A stretch of DNA of 7,795 nt, from the NCBI GenBank assembly GCA_934777095.1, contig CAKVNP010000086.1, positions 1 to 7,795 of the forward strand, read 5' to 3'. This document shows, piece by piece, positions 1 through 5,273 of this stretch. The position numbers and the translations under genes are program-made. Origin of the DNA: an uncultured Clostridium sp. (GTDB taxonomy: Bacteria; Bacillota; Clostridia; Clostridiales; Clostridiaceae). The notes under the pieces were generated by a model. The model did not search any database, was not told where the DNA came from, and worked only from the letters and a program-made list of their open reading frames with translations. Each line of letters opens with the position of its first letter. Position 1 is the stretch's first letter.

Positions 1-469
1 TCATACATGCTTTATTTGATACAGATAAAATCACCATTTTACCTACCCTGCAGCATTCACTTACTACTTTATCAGCATCTTTTCCTGAAAATGAAATAGC
101 TCCATCAAAACTTATTACTAAATCAAATTCACTTTCCTTAAACCTAGATAAATTTCTTCCATCACCACAGATAAAAGTTATATTATTTAATCCCTTTGAC
201 TTTGCCTTTTCTTCAGCTTTGCTAAGCATCCCAGGTGTAATATCAAGATGAGTAACCTTATAGCCCATTTCTGCTAAGGGAATAGAAAATGCTCCTGTAG
301 CAGCACCTACATCTAAAATAGTTTTTACTCCATCTAAATTACTAAATACTTCTTTCCACCTAAGTAATCTATTTATCCTTTCATCATCAAAATCCTCTTC
401 CTCTATATTAACTATGCTATTCCAGAACTCCTCATCTTTATTAAACTTTTCTTCTATCAGTTCATCCAC
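1..469 (-). CDS. Class I SAM-dependent methyltransferase (3' end beyond window)
   Basis: The reading frame runs from a GTG at 467-469 leftward through the window edge, giving 156 residues without a stop. The glycine-rich SAM-binding motif I is visible as ILDVGAATGAFSIPLA (about residues 51-66). It is followed by THLDITPGM (74-81), where the acidic residue after strand 2 is expected to contact the SAM ribose, then CGDGRNL and the strand-4 segment FDLVISFDGA (115-124). This is the Rossmann-fold methyltransferase pattern of the UbiE/Methyltransf_11 type. The substrate cannot be told from sequence. The start is uncertain: an in-frame TTG lies at 476-478, and the purine-rich AGGGAGG sits almost on top of the GTG. 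The gene follows dapF on the same strand after a 76-nt gap containing a palindromic repeat, so it may be co-transcribed with dapF or partly uncoupled from it. Family assignment is firm; specific function is unknown. Confidence 0.88.
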   Translation of the reverse strand, partial: MDELIEEKFNKDEEFWNSIVNIEEEDFDDERINRLLRWKEVFSNLDGVKTILDVGAATGAFSIPLAEMGYKVTHLDITPGMLSKAEEKAKSKGLNNITFICGDGRNLSRFKESEFDLVISFDGAISFSGKDADKVVSECCRVGKMVILSVSNKACM

Positions 470-495
470 CTCCCTCAATTGCCTTCATAATCAAA

Positions 496-547
496 GAAAC
501 TCCTTAAAGGAGTTTCCACCACAATTCATAATTCATAATTCATCATT
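496..547 (-). repeat. Intergenic palindromic repeat, copy 1
   Basis: A perfect stem, GAAACTCCTT (496-505) pairing with AAGGAGTTTC (507-516), is followed on the plus strand by CCACC and a run of AATTCATA units ending in AATTCATCATT (537-547). The same layout recurs at 6860-6896, on the same strand relative to its upstream gene. The outer end of the repeat overlaps the last two bases of the dapF stop codon read on the minus strand. The hairpin could act as an attenuator or weak terminator between dapF and the methyltransferase gene, but the T-run after it (TTTG) is short. Confidence 0.75.
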
Positions 548-1412
548 AAACAAGGTCTTCTAACAGTTCCTCATTTAAAACGCCTTCCGCTATTTGTCTA
601 ACTTCCCCTGTCATTCTCACGTTCCAGTCATCATCTATTTCAATAATAAGTTCTCCACCTAGCATTTTAATTTTCACCTTATTATCAATAAGTCCTCTTT
701 TTCTTAAAACGCAGGCTACAGCACAAGATGATGTTCCTGAGGCCAAAGTAAATTCAGCTCCTCTTTCCCAAATAAGAATTTCTGCTTCATTTCTTGAAAT
801 AACCTTGGCAAATTGCACATTTATTCTATTAGGAAACATTTCATGATGTTCTAAGTATCTACCATATTCCTTAATTTCAGCTATACTTAAATCTTCCTTT
901 AATACAACGCAATGAGGATTACCCATAGATACACAGTTAACTTCAAATTCCTTGCCATTAGCTATGATCTTCTGTCCAATAGCCTCTTCTGAAGCAAATT
1001 TAGTTGGAATATCCTTAGCTTTAAATATTGCCTGTCCCATATCAACAGTTATGAGCTTAGCCTTCCCCCTAGAAGTTACTTCTACAACATCAGCATTAAC
1101 TATGCCGCCTTTAGTTTCTACTGTAAATTGTCTACTTTGCGTAAATCCATAATCAAAAATATACTTACAGAATATTCTAAGTCCATTTCCTGATTTTTCA
1201 GCTTCTGAACCATCTGGATTATAAATTCTAAGACCAAAATCAGCCTTATTTGATGGTACCTTTAAAAGAATTCCATCTGACCCTATGCCAAAATTAACAT
1301 TACAGATTCTTTTAATTGCTTTTTCTGTTAATGCAAAGTTTATATTTGCAGAATCTAAAACTATATATTCATTTCCTAATCCATGTGTTTTCACAAAAGT
1401 ATTTTCTTTCAT
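546..1412 (-). CDS. dapF: Diaminopimelate epimerase family protein with Ser in place of both catalytic Cys
   Basis: The 288-residue product is full length for DapF, which converts LL- to meso-diaminopimelate for lysine and peptidoglycan synthesis in the cytoplasm. Family landmarks are present: HGLGNEY (10-16), FGIGSDG (41-47), YNPDGSEAE (64-72), SGNGLRI (74-80), GNPHCVV (164-170), NRIN (195-198) and WERGAEFTLASGTSSC (215-230). The two catalytic cysteines, expected in CGNG and in ACGTG, are serines here (Ser74 and Ser225; the first codon is TCA on the minus strand at 1191-1193). The usual GxDQ is GSDG, and the Glu of GAGET is Phe221. The Asn, Glu and Arg residues that bind the distal part of the substrate appear kept. 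The ATG start has GAGGGG about 9 nt upstream. It lies 33 nt after the GNAT gene, probably in one transcript. It may be a divergent epimerase subfamily with an altered reaction; the gene symbol reflects homology only. Confidence 0.85.
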   Translation of the reverse strand: MKENTFVKTHGLGNEYIVLDSANINFALTEKAIKRICNVNFGIGSDGILLKVPSNKADFGLRIYNPDGSEAEKSGNGLRIFCKYIFDYGFTQSRQFTVETKGGIVNADVVEVTSRGKAKLITVDMGQAIFKAKDIPTKFASEEAIGQKIIANGKEFEVNCVSMGNPHCVVLKEDLSIAEIKEYGRYLEHHEMFPNRINVQFAKVISRNEAEILIWERGAEFTLASGTSSCAVACVLRKRGLIDNKVKIKMLGGELIIEIDDDWNVRMTGEVRQIAEGVLNEELLEDLV

Positions 1413-1445
1413 TTTTCTAACCCCTCTATACCTATTACTTATTAT

Positions 1446-1949
1446 CTATAATTTTATCCAATATCTTTGAACTATTTCGCCCTCTTCCTCTACTTCATTT
1501 TCTAAAACTCCACCTTGGCTCATTATTGTTTTTGCTGAAGCCGTATTAAGCTTATCGCAGGTTATTAACACTTTTTCCAAGCCAATTTCTTTTGCTATCG
1601 GAAGTGCTAATTTAAGCATTTCTTTACCATACCCTTTTCTTCTTTCACTTGGACGTATGCCATATCCAATATGACCACCAAAGTTATATAAGTATTCATT
1701 TAATTCAAATCTTATATTAATTGCCCCTAAAATCCTATCATCATCATCTACTAAAAAATATGTATATGCTGGCACTAATTCTTTTGGGCAGGTTTCCCTG
1801 CATTCTGCTTCACTTGTCTTCCTCAACCATTCTTCATACTCCATATCTTGTAGTGTTGAAGAAAAAGGAACAATTTTTTCTTCTCCCCATTCACTTATAT
1901 AACTTAAATATTCATCTTTCATTTCTAACGAAGCTTTTTTTAATTTCAT
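1446..1949 (-). CDS. GNAT family N-acetyltransferase
   Basis: This is a 167-residue single-domain GNAT protein, predicted to move an acetyl group from acetyl-CoA to an amine. The acetyl-CoA pyrophosphate-binding loop R/QxxGxG/A is visible as RRKGYGKEML (103-112). It is preceded by the strand segment GHIGYGIRPSE (92-102), with a second conserved segment VLITCDKLNTASAKTIMSQGG (in two parts, 128-137 and 138-147) matching GNAT motif B, where Asn and a following helix shape the acceptor site. It resembles the predicted-acetyltransferase group COG3981. The substrate is not inferable. The ATG start has GGTGGAG at good spacing. It is the first gene of a minus-strand set with dapF 33 nt downstream, and an extended -10 promoter lies just upstream. 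The divergent neighbour is the alcohol dehydrogenase gene. Confidence 0.88.
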   Translation of the reverse strand: MKLKKASLEMKDEYLSYISEWGEEKIVPFSSTLQDMEYEEWLRKTSEAECRETCPKELVPAYTYFLVDDDDRILGAINIRFELNEYLYNFGGHIGYGIRPSERRKGYGKEMLKLALPIAKEIGLEKVLITCDKLNTASAKTIMSQGGVLENEVEEEGEIVQRYWIKL

Positions 1950-1982
1950 CCTCTCATCTCCACCCGCTATATAATTTTATAT

Positions 1983-1991
1983 ATTATAACA
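1983..1991 (-). promoter_or_regulatory. Extended -10 promoter for the GNAT-dapF-methyltransferase genes
   Basis: Read on the minus strand this is TGTTATAAT, a perfect TATAAT preceded by the TGn extension, 34 nt upstream of the GNAT start codon. No good -35 hexamer is seen at 17 nt, which is typical for extended -10 promoters. AT-rich background makes chance matches common. Confidence 0.4.
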
Positions 1992-2034
1992 TATTTAGTA
2001 TTTTTTAACCACTTTCTTGATATTTCTCTTTTTG

Positions 2035-2062
2035 TTGCTTCAATATTTCTTAATTTTATAGT
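2035..2062 (+). promoter_or_regulatory. Candidate promoter for the alcohol dehydrogenase gene
   Basis: TTGCTT (2035-2040) is followed after 16 nt by TATAGT (2057-2062), five of six matches to TATAAT. This leaves a leader of about 60 nt before the TTG start. An alternative is TATAAA at 2104-2109, but it lacks a convincing -35 and would leave a very short leader. No clear operator palindrome is seen in the region. Confidence 0.3.
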
Positions 2063-2115
2063 TCTTTACACATAATTTTTCTAAAATCATTCACCCTAAG
2101 TAGTATAAATAATTT

Positions 2116-2121
2116 AGGAGG
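2116..2121 (+). promoter_or_regulatory. Ribosome binding site that fixes the TTG start
   Basis: AGGAGG lies 8 nt before TTG at 2130-2132. This spacing, and the protein beginning MKAIVYEG as in related dehydrogenases, support a non-ATG start here. Confidence 0.85.
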
Positions 2122-2129
2122 TATATATT

Positions 2130-3260
2130 TTGAAAGCTATTGTTTATGAAGGATTTAATAAGGTTAAAATTGATAACGTTGCAGATCCAAAGATAGTAAA
2201 GAATGACGATATTATTGTAAAAGTTACTTCTACCGCAATCTGTGGCTCTGACTTACATTTAGTTCATGGAATGATTCCTAATATGCCTAAGGGGTTTATT
2301 TTAGGTCATGAGACAATGGGGATTGTTGAAGAAGCAGGTCCGGAAGTTACTAAGGTAAAAAAAGGAGATAGGGTAATTGTTCCTTTCCCAGTTGCCTGTG
2401 GCCATTGCTGGTATTGTGAACATGATTTGTTTAGTCAATGTGATAATTCCAATAATTATGGAGATGCTGGTGGTATCTTTGGTTACAGTAATACCTTTGG
2501 TGGATATGATGGAGGGCAAGCAGAATACTTAAGAGTTCCTTATGCCAATGTAGGTCCTACTGTAGTACCTGAAGAATTAGAAGATGAATCGGTTTTATTC
2601 TTAACAGATATACTGCCAACGTCCTTCTGGGGTGTGGAAATTGCTAGTGTAAGACCTGAGCATACTGTTATTGTTTTAGGCTGTGGACCTGTAGGTTTAT
2701 TAACTATCAAATGGCTTATTAAAAAGAATGTTAAGAGGATTATTGCAGTAGACTGTGTAAACTATCGACTAAAACATGCTAAAAAATATGGTGTAGAAAC
2801 AGTAAATTTCGAAGATTATGATAATACTGGCGAATACCTTAAGGAAATTACTCATGGTGGTGCTGATGTGGTCATTGACTGTGTTGGCATGGATGGCAAA
2901 ATGTCAACCTTTGAAAAAATAGAAACAGCCTTAAAATTACAAGGAGGTTCAAAATCAGCTATTGAAATTGCTACCCAGGCAGTAAGAAAAGGAGGAACTG
3001 TTTCAATGGTAGGTGTCTATGGTGCTAAATATAATATGTTCCCTTTAGGTGATTTCTTCGCTAAAAATGTTACATTAAAGATGGGGCAATGTCCTGCCCA
3101 AGCATATATTCCTCATATTTTAGATTTAATAAAAAAAGGTGAATTTGATGCTAGGGACATAATAACTCATCAGCTTTCTTTAGATCAAGGACAACATGCC
3201 TATGAAATCTTTGATAAAAAAATCGATAACTGCATCAAAGTAATCCTTAAGACTAATTAA
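2130..3260 (+). CDS. Zinc-dependent alcohol dehydrogenase (medium-chain dehydrogenase family)
   Basis: The 376-residue product is full length. It should oxidise an alcohol or reduce an aldehyde with NAD(P)(H) in the cytoplasm. The GroES-like catalytic domain shows the catalytic zinc ligands Cys38 (AICGSD), His60-Glu61 (GHE) and probably Asp160 (LTDILPT). The structural zinc lobe has Cys90, Cys93, Cys96 and Cys104. The Rossmann domain has GCGPVGL (184-190) and an acidic end of strand 2 at Asp208 (AVDC), suggesting NAD preference. An insertion of about 25 residues near 255-280 is characteristic of the formaldehyde-dehydrogenase-like subgroup of this family, but a formaldehyde substrate is not proven. 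It starts at TTG behind AGGAGG and is transcribed alone. It converges on msrB and shares a terminator hairpin with it. Confidence 0.92.
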   Translation: MKAIVYEGFNKVKIDNVADPKIVKNDDIIVKVTSTAICGSDLHLVHGMIPNMPKGFILGHETMGIVEEAGPEVTKVKKGDRVIVPFPVACGHCWYCEHDLFSQCDNSNNYGDAGGIFGYSNTFGGYDGGQAEYLRVPYANVGPTVVPEELEDESVLFLTDILPTSFWGVEIASVRPEHTVIVLGCGPVGLLTIKWLIKKNVKRIIAVDCVNYRLKHAKKYGVETVNFEDYDNTGEYLKEITHGGADVVIDCVGMDGKMSTFEKIETALKLQGGSKSAIEIATQAVRKGGTVSMVGVYGAKYNMFPLGDFFAKNVTLKMGQCPAQAYIPHILDLIKKGEFDARDIITHQLSLDQGQHAYEIFDKKIDNCIKVILKTN

Positions 3261-3265
3261 AAATT

Positions 3266-3309
3266 GAGCATAAGTCATCTTTAAATTATGACTTATGCCT
3301 TATTTTTAT
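3266..3309 (+). terminator. Bidirectional terminator between the dehydrogenase gene and msrB
   Basis: GCATAAGTCAT (3268-3278) pairs perfectly with ATGACTTATGC (3288-3298) around a 9-nt loop, and CTTATTTTTAT follows on the plus strand. On the minus strand the same hairpin is followed by TCAATTTTTAAT, so it can also end msrB transcription coming from the right. Confidence 0.88.
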
Positions 3310-3333
3310 ATTAAAAAACAATAACTATTCTGG

Positions 3334-3783
3334 TTACTCAAACATACTCTGAAACTCTTCATATCCCTCCTCTTTAAGCTTTTCCTTGGGGATAAATTTC
3401 AAAGAAGCAGAATTAATGCAATACCTCAGTCCACCTAACTTTTCTGGTCCATCACAAAATACATGACCTAAATGAGCATCTCCTAATTTACTTCTCACTT
3501 CTGTTCTAATCATTCCATGACTTTTATCCGTCTTTTCATTTATTAGCTTTCTATCTATTGGTTTAGCAAACGCTGGCCAACCACACCCTGAATTAAATTT
3601 ATCCTTAGAAGAAAATAATGGCTCTCCGGTAGTTATATCTACATATATTCCGTCAGCAAAATTATTATCATATTTATTTATAAAAGGTCTTTCCGTACCA
3701 TTTTCCTGAGTAACATAATATTCCTCCTCAGATAAAACTTTTCGTAATTGTTCTTTTGATTTTTTCTTATATTTACTATCCAC
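3334..3783 (-). CDS. msrB: Peptide methionine-R-sulfoxide reductase MsrB
   Basis: The 149-residue protein reduces the R form of methionine sulfoxide in proteins, repairing oxidative damage in the cytoplasm. It matches the SelR/MsrB domain along its whole length: SGCGWPAF (65-72) holds the probable resolving Cys67, [11 protein letters not shown] (88-98) and DAHLGHVF (102-109) supply the active-site histidines, and [11 protein letters not shown] (120-130) holds catalytic Cys122. The two CxxC pairs of zinc-containing MsrBs are absent, as in the Bacillus-type enzyme. Cys110, in VFCDGP, replaces the residue usually seen there (often Asn or Pro). The start is GTG at 3781-3783, behind GGAGG at a slightly long 11-nt spacing; no other in-frame start is plausible. 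It is a stand-alone gene, with no msrA visible in the window. Confidence 0.95.
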   Translation of the reverse strand: MDSKYKKKSKEQLRKVLSEEEYYVTQENGTERPFINKYDNNFADGIYVDITTGEPLFSSKDKFNSGCGWPAFAKPIDRKLINEKTDKSHGMIRTEVRSKLGDAHLGHVFCDGPEKLGGLRYCINSASLKFIPKEKLKEEGYEEFQSMFE

Positions 3784-3847
3784 TATTTATTAATCCTCCA
3801 TATTTTATTATCAATTTTAGTATTCCTAATCTATCTAAACATATAAA

Positions 3848-3885
3848 AATACCTATAGACTAATTTATAGAAATCTATAGGTATT
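3848..3885 (-). terminator. Strong terminator of the mntA-hepT operon
   Basis: AATACCTATAGA (3848-3859) pairs over 12 perfect bases with TCTATAGGTATT (3874-3885) around a 14-nt loop. It begins 4 nt past the hepT stop. On the minus strand the stem runs into TTTTTATATG. It insulates msrB from the toxin-antitoxin transcript. Confidence 0.9.
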
Positions 3886-3889
3886 GATG

Positions 3890-4318
3890 TTAATTATCAT
3901 TAATTTTTTTAATTGCTTCTTCTAATTCTTTTATATATTGTATATTATCTTTTAAATTTGTATAGATAACTTCATCCTTTGGCATTTTATATCTATGAGC
4001 CAATCTATTTCTTAATCTTCTAGAAGTACTATAAAACTCTAAAAATTCTTTACTTATCTTTCCTGAAGCATTTATAGTTTCCATTCCTTCTATTGCAGAT
4101 ATATCCACTTTATATTGTTTCAATATTTTTAATGAAATCGATATATAATCTTCACATAATATATGAAAATCTAAAAAATATGCTCTTATACTATGGTAAA
4201 GAAGCTTCTTAATATCATCATCATTACATTTATCTAATTTATCCATAGCTAATTTAAAATCTTCTTCCCACTCTTTAAAATCTTTTAAAAGCTTTAAAAT
4301 TCTATCCCTATTAATCAA
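3890..4318 (-). CDS. hepT: HepT-type HEPN toxin ribonuclease (DUF86)
   Basis: The 142-residue, mostly helical protein has the HEPN active-site motif RX4HXY as RNRLAHRY (Arg103, His108, Tyr110). Characterised HepT proteins are metal-independent RNases that act on RNA, including tRNA, and stop growth; the partner MntA silences them by attaching AMP to the motif tyrosine. That makes Tyr110 the expected modification site. The start is TTG at 4316-4318, with GAGAGGG about 6-7 nt upstream, and it overlaps the mntA end by 8 nt, which implies translational coupling. Base composition is extreme: 3901-3960 has only 8 G+C in 60, against 21 in 60 for 901-960 inside dapF. This suggests acquisition by transfer. 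A strong terminator follows. Confidence 0.9.
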   Translation of the reverse strand: MINRDRILKLLKDFKEWEEDFKLAMDKLDKCNDDDIKKLLYHSIRAYFLDFHILCEDYISISLKILKQYKVDISAIEGMETINASGKISKEFLEFYSTSRRLRNRLAHRYKMPKDEVIYTNLKDNIQYIKELEEAIKKINDN

Positions 4319-4679
4319 ATAAATCCCTCTCTCTTAAATGAATAAAGTCACTATTTTCAATAAAGAAGCTATCAATTTCATTGTAAAATCTTTCATAAGA
4401 ATTATTTTTACTATAAATAACTTTAGCTTCATTCATAATATTTTTAGCTAAGATTCTATCTAGCTCATGATCTAATTTTACAAGATCTACATCGTTATTT
4501 ACCAACTTAGCTAATTCATCTTCTAACCTCAACTCATTACTTAATGAAATATCACCAATAATAAATATATCAAAATCAGAGTCTTCTCTAAAATCTCCCC
4601 TTGCCCTGCTGCCAAATACTCCAATCGAATCTAAGTTATACTTATTTGCCACTTTTTTCAAAGTATCATCTATATCCAT
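4311..4679 (-). CDS. mntA: MntA-type minimal nucleotidyltransferase antitoxin
   Basis: The 122-residue protein carries the nucleotidyltransferase signature GSX10DXD as GSRARGDFREDSDFD (23-37). Metal ligands are Asp35 and Asp37, with a probable third acid at Asp65 in DVDLV. In characterised pairs MntA adds AMP units from ATP to the HEPN toxin HepT and so neutralises it. Here it is the first gene and hepT starts inside its last codons, the usual arrangement for a coupled antitoxin-toxin pair. The ATG at 4677-4679 has AAGGGAGG exactly 8 nt upstream. The catalytic residues look intact, so an active antitoxin is expected. Its promoter lies in the 82-nt gap before it. Confidence 0.9.
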   Translation of the reverse strand: MDIDDTLKKVANKYNLDSIGVFGSRARGDFREDSDFDIFIIGDISLSNELRLEDELAKLVNNDVDLVKLDHELDRILAKNIMNEAKVIYSKNNSYERFYNEIDSFFIENSDFIHLRERDLFD

Positions 4680-4704
4680 AAATAGTGCCTCCCTTCATTA
4701 ATTT

Positions 4705-4720
4705 ATTATATTTTACCATA
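4705..4720 (-). promoter_or_regulatory. Candidate promoter of the mntA-hepT operon
   Basis: On the minus strand this reads TATGGTAAAATATAAT. It contains both an extended -10 (TGGTAAAAT) and a perfect TATAAT. A TTTACT (plus-strand 4735-4740) lies 19 nt from TAAAAT and could be a weak -35. A very similar string precedes the zinc-ribbon gene at 5122-5135. Confidence 0.4.
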
Positions 4721-4761
4721 CTTATTTGATTTATAGTAAATTTCAGTCTATTTTATTATTT

Positions 4762-5088
4762 TCAAGGCTTTCCCCTTAAGCAATCTCCACATTGTATTTC
4801 CATTTTTCTATTCCGTTTTCCACAATAAGGACAATACCAAGAACCATCTTCTAAAGAATAACTTTTAGTAACAGGCATAAATTCCTTGTGTTCTTTTAAT
4901 TTATCCAATTCCATGCCAACCAAAGGCGCAACAGAAATACCCTTTGCTCCTCCGCCAGCAACACTTCCAAAATTAAGGCTTTTTAGATATCTTTTAATAC
5001 TAAACTTATTCTTCAACGCTTCCCCACAATTCTGGCAATAGAAAGCATGATCATCATTTTCAAAACTACAAATCCTACACTTTTTCAT
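4762..5088 (-). CDS. Small protein with two zinc ribbons, function unknown
   Basis: I do not recognise this 108-residue protein as a named family. It has a zinc ribbon at each end. The N-terminal one has ligands Cys4, Cys7, Cys18 and Cys21 (CRIC...CQNC). The C-terminal one has Cys86, Cys89, Cys100 and Cys103 (CPYC...CGDC). Between them lies a basic stretch (25-36) and a glycine-rich linker, GSVAGGGAKG (41-50). There is no signal peptide or membrane segment, so it is probably cytoplasmic. Such ribbons usually mediate protein or nucleic-acid contacts. The ATG start has GAGGGG nearby. It lies between dgt, from which a terminator separates it, and the mntA-hepT operon 82 nt downstream, with no clear terminator in between, so read-through into the toxin-antitoxin genes is possible. 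Confidence 0.8.
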   Translation of the reverse strand: MKKCRICSFENDDHAFYCQNCGEALKNKFSIKRYLKSLNFGSVAGGGAKGISVAPLVGMELDKLKEHKEFMPVTKSYSLEDGSWYCPYCGKRNRKMEIQCGDCLRGKP

Positions 5089-5121
5089 CCCAACCCCTCA
5101 CTTTCTCTCCCTAATAATATA

Positions 5122-5135
5122 ATTATATTACCATA
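5122..5135 (-). promoter_or_regulatory. Candidate promoter of the zinc-ribbon gene
   Basis: On the minus strand this reads TATGGTAATATAAT, combining an extended -10 (TGGTAATAT) with a perfect TATAAT. It is about 35-45 nt upstream of the start. The -35 region overlaps the T-rich tail of the dgt terminator and has no good match. Confidence 0.35.
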
Positions 5136-5144
5136 TTTTTCTAA

Positions 5145-5182
5145 TAAAAATAAAAAAGAAGAAGTTTAACACTATAACTTCT
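5145..5182 (-). terminator. Probable dgt terminator
   Basis: On the minus strand AGAAGTT (plus 5176-5182) pairs with AACTTCT (plus 5160-5166) around a 9-nt loop. It is followed by a long T-rich tract (TCTTTTTTATTTTTATT). The stem is short but the tail is strong. It lies about 90 nt beyond the dgt stop. Confidence 0.65.
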
Positions 5183-5197
5183 CCACTGCTCCTGCAA

Positions 5198-5218
5198 AAA
5201 ATATCTTATAGATATTTT
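5198..5218 (-). other. AT-only hairpin downstream of dgt
   Basis: AAAATATCT (5198-5206) and AGATATTTT (5210-5218) form a perfect 9-bp stem with a 3-nt loop. On the minus strand it ends in a run of six T. It may help the nearby terminator, or slow 3' exonucleases, but with only one G-C pair per stem arm it is weak alone. Confidence 0.45.
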
Positions 5219-5230
5219 AAGCCTCCACTC

Positions 5231-5260
5231 TATTCACCTGCCGTCGGCAATATTCACTTG
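5231..5260. repeat. TATTCACYTG direct repeat flanking an inverted repeat
   Basis: TATTCACCTG (5231-5240) and TATTCACTTG (5251-5260) differ at one base and are exactly 20 bp apart. Between them TGCCG (5239-5243) and CGGCA (5245-5249) form an inverted repeat about a single T. The block 5221-5270 has 27 G+C in 50, far above its surroundings. Its role is unknown. Confidence 0.5.
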
Positions 5261-5273
5261 ACGCAGTCACTAC

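Noticed and set aside
521..547. Tandem AATTCATA units as a CRISPR-like array
   Set aside because: Units are about 8 bp, contiguous and without spacers; they belong to the palindromic repeat.
952..1152. Plus-strand ORF of 66 codons inside dapF
   Set aside because: It is antisense to a well-supported gene, lacks a ribosome binding site and has no recognisable domain.
546..1412. dapF as a decayed pseudogene
   Set aside because: The frame is intact over the full family length and the other substrate-binding motifs are preserved.
1285..1470. Plus-strand ORF of 61 codons over the dapF start
   Set aside because: Antisense to dapF; its hydrophobic tail comes from AT-rich spacer sequence.
1721..2008. 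Plus-strand ORF of 95 codons over the GNAT gene
   Set aside because: Antisense to the acetyltransferase, low-complexity product, no start signals.
2301..2519. Minus-strand ORF of 72 codons inside the alcohol dehydrogenase gene
   Set aside because: The plus-strand gene has complete zinc-binding motifs; this is its shadow.
5183..5273. tRNA or structured RNA gene in the spacer after dgt
   Set aside because: No cloverleaf arms, T-loop or CCA-like end could be traced; only short hairpins are seen.
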